64,000 nucleotides of DNA from Sphingosinicella sp041916975 (lineage in GTDB: Bacteria; Pseudomonadota; Alphaproteobacteria; Sphingomonadales; Sphingomonadaceae). The position numbers were made by a program, and so were the translations under genes. This document shows, piece by piece, positions 24,719-32,598 of this stretch. Below the pieces are notes generated by a model, which searched no databases, had not been told where the DNA came from, and saw only the letters and a program-made list of their open reading frames with translations. The stretch is from NCBI RefSeq assembly GCF_041916975.1, contig NZ_JAYRYK010000001.1, positions 1,612,001-1,676,000 of the forward strand, given 5' to 3'. Each line of letters starts with the position of its first letter. Position 1 is the first letter of the stretch.

Positions 24719-25821
24719 CCGAGGTCCGCGACCAGCCGTTCGACCCATGCTCTGTGGAATTCCGCCGCCTCCGGCCCCGGTTGCCAGCCAAGTGCCATTT
24801 CGAGCACCGGATCGACCACCGCCGTCCGCTCGCCGCTCAGCGTCTCCAGCACCGCGTGGCCGCAGAACGGCACGTAAGCTTCCGCATAGCCGCCCTCATG
24901 AACGACGACGAGGCGCCCGCCGCACAGGCGGTTCGCGGCGTCCATCATCGTCTGCGTGAGCATGCGGTAGCTTTCGCTGTGCAGCAGCATCCGCGCCAGC
25001 GGATCGACGCTGTTCGCATCGAGCCCGCACGCAACGATGATGAGCTCCGGCTGGAATTTCTCAAGCGCGGGAAGCACCAGCGCCTCGAACGCGTGCACGT
25101 AGATATCGTGGCCGCCGCCGGCAGGCAGAGGAATGTTGAGGTTGTAGCCGAGCCCCTTGCCCTCGCCGCGATCCTCCGCGCCGCTGTATCCCGGCGGGAA
25201 GCAGCGGTCCTGATGCACCGAGATCGTCAGCACGTCGTCGCGGTCGTAGAAGATCGACTGCGTGCCGTTGCCGTGGTGCACGTCCCAATCCACAACGGCG
25301 ACGCGCGAGATGCCGTGCCGCGCCTTCGCCGCCTCGATCGCGATCGGGATGTTCGCGAGCAGACAGAACCCCATAGACATGTCGGCAAGGCAGTGGTGCC
25401 CGGCGGGACGGCAGAGCGCATAGGCGTTGTCGACCTTGCCGGAGAGCACGTCATCGACCGCCGAGATTGCAAGCCCGCACGAGATCATCGCAATCTCGAA
25501 GCCGCCCTTGCTGAACGGTGCGAGATGCCCGATATCGCCGCCGCCCGCGTCACTCGTCGCCTTGAAGCGATCGATGTAATCGCGTGGGTGCACGCGGCAG
25601 ACGTCCTCCACCGTCGCTGGTGTCGACTCCGCCATCACCAGCTTTCGTGTCAGCCCCGAAACGTTCGCGAGGCTGAGCAGACGCCGCTTGGAATCGGGCG
25701 TGTCCGCGCCCGCCGTTCCGCCCGGCGGCTGTACCCAGTCGCCCACGGGGAGGAACAGCGCCTGCATTCCGGTCGCGTGCCAGAAGGTGCGTTCGTCGGT
25801 GTAGAACCCAGTGCGCGGCAT
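24715..25821 (-). CDS. Histone-deacetylase-fold amidohydrolase (acetylpolyamine amidohydrolase-like)
   Basis: A 368-aa cytoplasmic protein of the arginase/deacetylase superfamily. Active-site features are intact: the His pair in RPAGHHC (H142, H143), the zinc-binding DWDVHHGNG (D180, H182), and ACGLDANSVDP with the third metal Asp (about 269). Bacterial members remove acyl groups from acetylpolyamines or other N-acyl amines. Here it sits 11 bp after an amidohydrolase gene and ATGA-coupled to the next gene, in a run rich in amide hydrolases, which points to deacylation of a small amine rather than of protein; that substrate is inference. Confidence 0.9.
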   Translation of the reverse strand: MPRTGFYTDERTFWHATGMQALFLPVGDWVQPPGGTAGADTPDSKRRLLSLANVSGLTRKLVMAESTPATVEDVCRVHPRDYIDRFKATSDAGGGDIGHLAPFSKGGFEIAMISCGLAISAVDDVLSGKVDNAYALCRPAGHHCLADMSMGFCLLANIPIAIEAAKARHGISRVAVVDWDVHHGNGTQSIFYDRDDVLTISVHQDRCFPPGYSGAEDRGEGKGLGYNLNIPLPAGGGHDIYVHAFEALVLPALEKFQPELIIVACGLDANSVDPLARMLLHSESYRMLTQTMMDAANRLCGGRLVVVHEGGYAEAYVPFCGHAVLETLSGERTAVVDPVLEMALGWQPGPEAAEFHRAWVERLVADLG

Positions 25822-25832
25822 GGCTTTTCCTC

Positions 25833-27536
25833 TCAGTTCGCGGTCAGCTTGGGCGGATTTTCCGCATCATACACCTTCTCGCCGTCGATGAAGGTCATCC
25901 GCACCTTAGTCGCATGAACTTCGGTGACCGGTACCTTCCACGGGTTCTTTTCCGTGACGATGATGTCCGCGCGCATCCCTGGCTCGATCGCGCCGACGAT
26001 ATCGCGCGTGCCCATCAGCGCGGCCGCGTTTTCCGTGAAGATGCGGAACGCGTCGTCGAGCGACACGCGCTCATCGGGCGCGATCACCGTGCCGCCGCCG
26101 CCGGGCGCCTGGCGCGTCACCATCGTTTCGATCGCGAGCCACGGATTGACCGACGGTACCACCGACCAATCCGACCCCGCTACGACATTTGCCCCGGTGT
26201 CGAGAGCATCCTTGATCGGGATCACGCGCTTCATCAGCTCCTCGCCGACGGCGCGGCGCATATCGACGTCTGTGATCGGTGTCGGATACCAGATGTAGGG
26301 CGAAAACTCCCACGTCAGATGCAGGTCGCGCACGCGCGGAATGTCGGTGAGATCGGCGAAGGTCGTGTGGCCGACGTCGTGCGCCGATCCGGCCCAGCCG
26401 TTGACCTTGCGCGCATATTCGGCCGCCGAGATCGCCGAGCGCACCGCGCCATCGCCGACGGCGTGGAACTTCACATGCAGCCCCATGCGATCGAACTTCG
26501 CCACGGCCGCGTCGAGCGCCGGTTGCGGGATCAGCAAGATGCCCTTGTTGGTGGGGTCGGTGTTCGAAACGCCCTTATAGGGTTCAAGCATCGCGGCGGT
26601 GTGGCTTTCCAGCGGCACGCCGTCCATGAAGATCTTTACGCAGTCCGTCTTGAACCGCGGCTTCGCGTAGTTTGCGCGCGTTTCGATCAGGCGTTCGCCC
26701 ATGGCGTCGCCCGGTGCCCAAACGATGCACCCGCGCACGCGCTGCTTGAGGAGGCCTTCGCCCGAAAGGTCGGACAGCGTCTTCATGTTGCTGTCGCGGA
26801 CCGTCGCCTCTGTGTAGGACGTGATCCCGTAAGAGAGCATCTGCGCCGTCGAGAGCATCAGCGCCTTGCGGTTCATTTCCTCGGTCGGCGCGGGCATGAT
26901 GTTTTCAATGAGATTGGTTGCCAGTTCGCGGAACACGCCCGTGGGATTGCCCTTTGCATCACGATCGATGATGCCGCCCTCAGGGTCCTTCGTGTCGCGC
27001 GTCACACCCGCGAGTTCGAGTGCCTTCGAATTCGCCCAGATGCTGTGATGCGATTCATCCGAAAGCACCACGGGATTGTTTGGCGCAACCTTGTCGAGGA
27101 AAGCGCGCGTCTGCTCGCCCTTCTTGAACACCGCGCCCACCCAGTTGCCGCCGGTGATCCAGTCGCCGGGTTTCGCGGCTTTCGCACATTCCTTGACGCG
27201 CGCAGCAATGGCGGCAGGCTTCGCGCCATAGCCGAAGCTGCACGAAAACTGCTCGAGCCCCGCAAAATGGCTGTGCACGTGCATGTCGTGGAGGCCGGGG
27301 AGAACCGCCGCGCCCTTCAGGTCGACGACGACCGAATTGGGCCCGCGAAAGGCGTCCGTGGCTTTTGCATCGCCCACCGCGACGATCACGCCATTGCGGA
27401 TCGCAAGCGCCTGCACCCAGCCCGCCGGTGTCCGCACGTCGCCGTTCAGCAGGATCGTGTCCGCGGGCGCTTCCGCCGCCGCCGCGCTGCCGATCACCGA
27501 AAGGGCCAGCACGCTCCCCGCAATCGTTTTCAGCAT
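25833..27536 (-). CDS. Exported amidohydrolase, YtcJ/NfdA-type (copy C)
   Basis: A 567-aa protein with a signal peptide (MLKTIAGSVLALSVIGSAAAA). It belongs to amidohydrolase family 3 (COG1574): PGLHDMHVHSH near the start of the catalytic barrel, FHAVGD, DVGHTTF, AGSDWSVVP and AGMRADIIVTEKNPW at the end. Characterised relatives include NfdA, which splits N-substituted formamides such as N-benzylformamide. The ATG at 27536 has GGGGAGA upstream; an ATG at 27560 overlapping the previous stop is possible but would precede the signal peptide. It is homologous to, but more diverged from, the tandem pair at 29083-32528. Confidence 0.9.
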   Translation of the reverse strand: MLKTIAGSVLALSVIGSAAAAEAPADTILLNGDVRTPAGWVQALAIRNGVIVAVGDAKATDAFRGPNSVVVDLKGAAVLPGLHDMHVHSHFAGLEQFSCSFGYGAKPAAIAARVKECAKAAKPGDWITGGNWVGAVFKKGEQTRAFLDKVAPNNPVVLSDESHHSIWANSKALELAGVTRDTKDPEGGIIDRDAKGNPTGVFRELATNLIENIMPAPTEEMNRKALMLSTAQMLSYGITSYTEATVRDSNMKTLSDLSGEGLLKQRVRGCIVWAPGDAMGERLIETRANYAKPRFKTDCVKIFMDGVPLESHTAAMLEPYKGVSNTDPTNKGILLIPQPALDAAVAKFDRMGLHVKFHAVGDGAVRSAISAAEYARKVNGWAGSAHDVGHTTFADLTDIPRVRDLHLTWEFSPYIWYPTPITDVDMRRAVGEELMKRVIPIKDALDTGANVVAGSDWSVVPSVNPWLAIETMVTRQAPGGGGTVIAPDERVSLDDAFRIFTENAAALMGTRDIVGAIEPGMRADIIVTEKNPWKVPVTEVHATKVRMTFIDGEKVYDAENPPKLTAN

Positions 27537-27559
27537 TCCCTGTCTCCCCTGCTTGCTCA

Positions 27560-29086
27560 TTAAAGTGTCGAGAAATCTTCCGTCTGCGCGTGCAGATCGC
27601 GAAGGAAGGCTTCGAGCTCGGCCTTGCGCGCCGGCAGCATCGCCTTGCCCGCGGGCGTGAGCACGCGCTCCGGCACCTTTGCGAGATTGGCTTCCAGAAA
27701 CTTCGCCATGTCCGGCCCTGCGGGCTTGCCGCCCTGTGCATCGACGAGCGCCATCACGCGTGCGACGCCCACGGCGCCCAGCCAGTCGAGCGCATCGGCA
27801 TCGTGCAGATAAAGTGCCTCCGGCGTCTTTGGCTCGCGGTCGAACATATGCGTGCGGATCGCGTCGCGCACCGCAGCGAGCTTGCGTTCGGGAAAGCCGC
27901 TGCCTTTCAGAACCGTATCGACGATAGCGGCAGCACGATCGGCGTGATCAGTGCCCTGCTCTTCCCATTTCGGGAAGGCCGCCATGTCGTGGAGATAGGC
28001 GGCGGCGAACATCACGTCGTCGTCGAGGCGGACACCGTCCGCGCGCGCAAGCTGCTGCGCCAGAACATAATCCCGCACGCTGTGCGAATAGCCCCATGCG
28101 GGATTGCGAAACTCGTTCGCGGCGAGTTCGCGGACCTTCGCACGCCATGCCGCCTCGGCGCGGTGCCCTACGCTCGAGGGGCGAGCCGGCACATGCTCCA
28201 TGGCGCTGTATTTCAGGAAGAAGTCGGCCTGTTTGTAACCCGGGTAGAGCGCGATCATCTTCCCCATCGCCTCTTCGGGCGATTTGGAGGCTGCAGTCAC
28301 GGCGAGGAAATCGTCGATGTAGCGCACCGACGGATCGAAGATGCGCATGTCGGTAGGATCGCCGTGACCGGGATAAATTTTGGGTGTCTGCTTCGCGTAG
28401 CGCGCCTTCAGTGCCACGAGCTCGGCGCGCCAGTTCTTCAGGTCTTCGCGGCTGATATCGTCGCCCATCCAGAAATGGACACGGTTGTAGCCGAAATCGG
28501 AAAGGAACAACGCGTTGAGATCGGGGCTGTAGACCGTGGTGATATAAGGCGTTTCGGCACGCATGTAGTCGGTGGAAAGTTCGAGGCTGCCGCCGCCCAC
28601 CATGTCCAGCTTCGGGGCGTTCAGAACCTCGATATTGCGCTCGTAGTCGAAGCCTTGCGGGTGCTCCGGCGTCTTCGGTTTCAGCGCCGGATCGAGCGGC
28701 GGTTCCGCACCGGTTTCGCCGCCGGTATCCATGTAGATCGCGTAGCGCTTGATGTCCGCCTTGATGTCCTCGTTGGCGACGACGATCTTCGCGTCCGGGA
28801 ATTCCTCGCGGAACACCGCCATGCCGGTAAAATGATCGGTGTGCCCATGGCTGATGAGGATATGCGTCAGCGGCAGCTTCATCGCCTTGATCATCGCGGC
28901 GAGCTTGCGCGCCTCGTTCGCCTTGCGTTGCACGTCCATCACCACGAGCGATTTTCCGTTCGAGAACACAAACGAATTCACCGTGGCGAAATCACCCTTG
29001 TAGACCGAAACCGTTTCCACCCGCTCGGCAAGGGCGGGCGATGCCGCGGCCGCGACGAGCAGCGCGAAGGCGAACACCGCCTTCAT
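27560..29086 (-). CDS. Exported metallo-beta-lactamase/HD-domain fusion hydrolase
   Basis: A 508-aa protein with a signal peptide (MKAVFAFALLVAAAASPALA). Residues 25-260 are a metallo-beta-lactamase fold with the full motif H80-G-H82-T-D84-H85 and a later YPGHGDPTD. The C-terminal third is an HD-type helical domain (YLHDMAAFPKW, then DHADRAAAI and RTHMFDREP, LHDADALDWLG). The pairing of an MBL and an HD hydrolase in one exported chain is uncommon. Its start overlaps the stop of the preceding amidohydrolase (ATGA). Function is unknown; context suggests a step in the same periplasmic hydrolytic route. Confidence 0.87.
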   Translation of the reverse strand: MKAVFAFALLVAAAASPALAERVETVSVYKGDFATVNSFVFSNGKSLVVMDVQRKANEARKLAAMIKAMKLPLTHILISHGHTDHFTGMAVFREEFPDAKIVVANEDIKADIKRYAIYMDTGGETGAEPPLDPALKPKTPEHPQGFDYERNIEVLNAPKLDMVGGGSLELSTDYMRAETPYITTVYSPDLNALFLSDFGYNRVHFWMGDDISREDLKNWRAELVALKARYAKQTPKIYPGHGDPTDMRIFDPSVRYIDDFLAVTAASKSPEEAMGKMIALYPGYKQADFFLKYSAMEHVPARPSSVGHRAEAAWRAKVRELAANEFRNPAWGYSHSVRDYVLAQQLARADGVRLDDDVMFAAAYLHDMAAFPKWEEQGTDHADRAAAIVDTVLKGSGFPERKLAAVRDAIRTHMFDREPKTPEALYLHDADALDWLGAVGVARVMALVDAQGGKPAGPDMAKFLEANLAKVPERVLTPAGKAMLPARKAELEAFLRDLHAQTEDFSTL

Positions 29087-30804
29087 CGTGCGCCTGCCTT
29101 GGCGCGGTCGAACACGACCTCGCCATCAATGTAGGTTTTCTGCACCTTGATCGTGTGAATATCCGTTGCGGGAATTCGGAACGGGTTCTTGTCAATCACG
29201 ATGAAATCGGCGCGCTTGCCGGCCTCGATCGTGCCGAGGTCCTTCTCCAGCCCGAGGCGCGTTGCGGCGTTGATCGTGAACATGCGGATCGCCTGTTCCA
29301 GCGTGATCGCCTGCCCGGCACCGAACGTCCGCACGCTGCCGCCGGGGTTCTGCCGCGTGATCGCCGTTTCGATGCCGATCCACGGATCGGGCGCGGGGAT
29401 CACCGCCCAGTCCGACCCGGCGATCACCAGCGCACCCGCCGCGAATCCATCCTTGATCGGCCAGACGCGTTCGATGCGCCGCGCACCGACCGCCGTGGTG
29501 ATGTCGTCGTTGATCGGCTGCGGATCCCACAGATAGGGCGAATATTCGATCGCGCTGTTCAGCGCCTTCGGGCGCGGCAGATCGGCGGGATCGACGAATG
29601 TCGAGTGCCCGACCTGATGGATCGGGCCGCCATTGCCGTTCTGCTGCCGCGCATAGGCAATGGCATCGAACGACGCGCGCACGGCGGCGTCGCCCGCCGC
29701 GTGGAACAGCACGTTGAGGCCGAGCTTGTCCCATTTCGCCATCAGCGGATGCAGCTTCGCGGGATCGAACAACAACAGCCCACGCGCGGGGGCATTGGGC
29801 TGTCCCGCCTCGTAGTCCTCCAGCATCGCGCCGGTATGGCTCTCGGTCGGTACGCCATCCGCGAAAACCTTGATGCACGTCGGCTTGAAGCGCTCACGCG
29901 TGTACGATGGAATCGCGGCGATCGTCGCGTCGAGATCGGGGTTCGGATGCCCGGCGTGGCTGTAGGCGATGCACGCTTGCACGTGCTGCTTCAGCTCGCC
30001 CTTGTCGGCGAGCGCAGCATAGGTTTCGAGATCGTCGCGAAACGCCATCGCCTCGACATAACCGGTGATCCCGAACGACAGCAGGTAATCGAGGTTCTTC
30101 TTCAGCTCCGCCTGCGTCCTTTCGGCAGGCTGCGGCGGAAGGTGGCGCAGCACGAGATTGCGCGCCGTCTCGCGCAGCACGCCCGTCGGCAGTCCTGCCG
30201 CGTCGCGCTCGATGATGCCACCTTCCGGATTGGGCGTGTCCTTCGTGATGCCCGCAATGGCGAGCGCCTTCGAATTCACCCACAGGCTGTGGCCGCTCAC
30301 GTCGAACAGCATCACGGGATTATCAGGCGATACCGTGTCGAGCGTCGCGGCGGTGATCGGCGTGCCCGCAAGAACGGAGGCTTGCCACTGGCCGCCCGCA
30401 ACCCATTCATTCGGCGCGGCGGCCTTCGCACAGGCGCCGACACCAGCGAGGAGTTCGGCGGCGGGAAGGTCGGGCGAAATGCTGCAGCGCCCTTCGCCGC
30501 CCTTCGCCTGCAGCACGGGATGCACGTGCATGTCGTAGAGACCGGGAAGCACGGTGCGGCTGCCGAGATCGACCTCGCGCGCGCCTTTCGCGGCCTTGCG
30601 CACATCCTCGTCATTCCCGACCGCGACGATGCGCCCGTCCTTCACCGCGAAGGCATTCTTCCACCCTGAAGGTGTGTAAACCTGCGCGTTCCGGTAAATC
30701 GTTGTCGGCGAGGCCGCGTAGGCGGCCGAGGCAAGCACGGCCGCGCCCGCCGCGAGCAAGATTATCCGCGCGCTGCGCTTGGCCCTTACCGACGTTGAAG
30801 CCAT
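29083..30804 (-). CDS. Exported amidohydrolase, YtcJ/NfdA-type (copy B)
   Basis: A 573-aa protein with a signal peptide (KRSARIILLAAGAAVLASAAYA) and the same amidohydrolase family 3 fold as copies A and C: LYDMHVHP, KVFADGVPTESH, FHAAGD, HQVGHSTFVDP, AGSDWAVIPAPDPW. It is clearly a tandem duplicate of copy A, with most motifs and the last 40 or so residues identical. It should hydrolyse an amide-type bond in the periplasm with one or two divalent metals. It is ATGA-coupled to the MBL/HD gene that follows. Confidence 0.9.
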   Translation of the reverse strand: MASTSVRAKRSARIILLAAGAAVLASAAYAASPTTIYRNAQVYTPSGWKNAFAVKDGRIVAVGNDEDVRKAAKGAREVDLGSRTVLPGLYDMHVHPVLQAKGGEGRCSISPDLPAAELLAGVGACAKAAAPNEWVAGGQWQASVLAGTPITAATLDTVSPDNPVMLFDVSGHSLWVNSKALAIAGITKDTPNPEGGIIERDAAGLPTGVLRETARNLVLRHLPPQPAERTQAELKKNLDYLLSFGITGYVEAMAFRDDLETYAALADKGELKQHVQACIAYSHAGHPNPDLDATIAAIPSYTRERFKPTCIKVFADGVPTESHTGAMLEDYEAGQPNAPARGLLLFDPAKLHPLMAKWDKLGLNVLFHAAGDAAVRASFDAIAYARQQNGNGGPIHQVGHSTFVDPADLPRPKALNSAIEYSPYLWDPQPINDDITTAVGARRIERVWPIKDGFAAGALVIAGSDWAVIPAPDPWIGIETAITRQNPGGSVRTFGAGQAITLEQAIRMFTINAATRLGLEKDLGTIEAGKRADFIVIDKNPFRIPATDIHTIKVQKTYIDGEVVFDRAKAGAR

Positions 30805-30830
30805 GCCCCACTCCCTTCCACGAATGCCGT

Positions 30831-32528
30831 TTATTCCCCAGACGTGCCGCGATCGAACACGACTTCACCGTCGATGTAGGTTTTCTGCACCTTGATCGTA
30901 TGAATGTCCGTTGCCGGGATGCGGAACGGGTTCTTGTCGATCACGATGAAATCGGCGCGCTTGCCCGCCTCGATCGTGCCGAGTTCCTTGTCGAGGCCGA
31001 GGCGTGTTGCGGCATTGATCGTGAACATACGGATCGCCTGATCGAGCGTGATCGCCTGCCCGGCACCGAACGTCCGCTTGCTGCCGCCCGGGTTCTGCCG
31101 CGTGATCGCCGTCTCGATGCCGAGCCAGGGATCGGGCGCGGGCACCACGATCCAGTCGGACCCCGCGATCACGAGCGCGCCCGCATCGAAGCCATCCTTG
31201 ATCGGCCACACGCGCGAGATGCGGGGCTCGCCGACGGCCTTGGTGATATCGTCGCTGATCGGCTGCGGGTCCCACAGATAGGGCGAATATTCGAACGCGG
31301 CATTCAGCGCTTTCGCGCGCGGCAGGTCCGCCGGATCGACGAAGGTAAGATGTCCAACCTGGTGCATCGGGCCATTGTTGCCGTTCTGCTGCCGCGCAAA
31401 GGCGACAGCATCGAGCGATGCGCGCACTGCCCAATCCCCGGCGGCATGGAACAGCACCGTGAGGCCGAGCTTGTCCCACTTCGCCATCTGCGGGTTCAAC
31501 GTTTCGGGATCGAACAACAACAGCCCCTTCGCGGGCGCATTGGGCTGCCCCGCCTGATACGCCTGCAGCATCGCACCCGTGTGGCTGTCGGTCGGCACGC
31601 CGTCGGCGAACACCTTCACGCACGTCGGCTTGAAGCGCTCGCGCGTGTATTTCGGGATGTCGGCGATGGTCGCATCGAGTTCGGAATTCCCGTGCCCGGC
31701 CATGCTGGTCGCGATGCACGCCTGCACATGCTGCTTGAGCGTGCCCTTGTCGGCAAGATCGGCATAGATTGCCAGATCCTCGCGCATGGCGACGGCCTCG
31801 ACGAAACCGGTGATCCCGTAGGACAGCAGATGGTCGAGGCTCTTCCCGAGCAGGCGCTTCGTTTCCTCGATCGGCTGTGGCGGTATGTGCCGCGTCACCA
31901 GTTCGCTCGCCGATTCCCGAAGAAGACCTGTGGGGTTTCCGCCCGCATCGCGCTCGATGATGCCGCCCTCGGGATTGGGCGTATCCTTCGTGATGCCCGC
32001 GACGGCGAGCGCCTTCGAATTCGCCCAGATCGAATGTCCGCTGATATCGACGAGCGTTACCGGATTGTTCGGGGACACGGCATCGAGTGTCTGCGCATTC
32101 ATGGGGCCATCGGTGATGCTGGACGCCTGCCACTGGCCGCCGGTCAACCATTCGCCGGGCGCTTTCGCTTTCACGCAGGCGGCGATGCTGTCCTGAATCT
32201 GTTTCGCACCGGCTTCCTGCGGGAGCTTGCAACTGCCGGTGTAGCCCCGGGCGTCAAGCGTCGGGTGCACGTGCATGTCGAACAGGCCCGGAAGCACCGT
32301 GCGCTTGCCGAGATCGACGGCGTGCGCCGCGCCCGGCGTCTTGCGGATGTCCGCGTCGCTGCCCACGGCAACGATACGGCCCTCGCGCACGGCAAACGCC
32401 GTCTGCCATCCGCCCGGCGTATAAACCTGTCCGTTGTAGTAAACCGTGGTGGGCGATGCGGCGAATGCCGGCGATGCAAGACAGGCCGCAATCAAAATCG
32501 CCACGCGCCGCTTCTGAATCGAAACCAT
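30831..32528 (-). CDS. Exported amidohydrolase, YtcJ/NfdA-type (copy A)
   Basis: A 565-aa protein with a signal peptide (MVSIQKRRVAILIAACLASPAFA), metal motif H86-x-H88 in LFDMHVHP, KVFADGVPTDSH, FHAAGDWAV, HQVGHLTF and AGSDWIVVPAPDPW. The ATG at 32528 has GGGGAGAG at good spacing; an ATG at 32546 would precede the signal peptide. It is the first gene after the terminator that follows the TonB receptor, and copy B begins 26 bp after its stop. The substrate is likely an N-substituted amide, by family; the exact compound is unknown. Confidence 0.9.
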   Translation of the reverse strand: MVSIQKRRVAILIAACLASPAFAASPTTVYYNGQVYTPGGWQTAFAVREGRIVAVGSDADIRKTPGAAHAVDLGKRTVLPGLFDMHVHPTLDARGYTGSCKLPQEAGAKQIQDSIAACVKAKAPGEWLTGGQWQASSITDGPMNAQTLDAVSPNNPVTLVDISGHSIWANSKALAVAGITKDTPNPEGGIIERDAGGNPTGLLRESASELVTRHIPPQPIEETKRLLGKSLDHLLSYGITGFVEAVAMREDLAIYADLADKGTLKQHVQACIATSMAGHGNSELDATIADIPKYTRERFKPTCVKVFADGVPTDSHTGAMLQAYQAGQPNAPAKGLLLFDPETLNPQMAKWDKLGLTVLFHAAGDWAVRASLDAVAFARQQNGNNGPMHQVGHLTFVDPADLPRAKALNAAFEYSPYLWDPQPISDDITKAVGEPRISRVWPIKDGFDAGALVIAGSDWIVVPAPDPWLGIETAITRQNPGGSKRTFGAGQAITLDQAIRMFTINAATRLGLDKELGTIEAGKRADFIVIDKNPFRIPATDIHTIKVQKTYIDGEVVFDRGTSGE

Positions 32529-32556
32529 CGCTCTCCCCACCCCCAATAATTCTGTG

Positions 32557-32588
32557 AAAAGGCCGCAGCTGCATCTGCAACTGCGGCC
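32557..32588 (-). terminator. Terminator after the TonB receptor, within the right run
   Basis: On the minus strand, arms GGCCGCAGTTGCA and TGCAGCTGCGGCC pair over 13 positions (one G-U), followed by TTTTC. It lies 10 bp after the receptor stop and about 30 bp before the next ATG on the same strand, leaving little room for a separate promoter. Confidence 0.8.
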
Positions 32589-32598
32589 CTTCGATTTA

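Larger units (their letters stand above)
29083..32528 (-). repeat. Tandem gene duplication (amidohydrolase copies A and B)
   Basis: Two successive 1.7-kb genes encode proteins that align without large gaps from signal peptide to C-terminus and share many identical nucleotide stretches, for example around 29100-29230 and 30860-30990. The divergence between copies rules out a very recent event. Confidence 0.85.
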
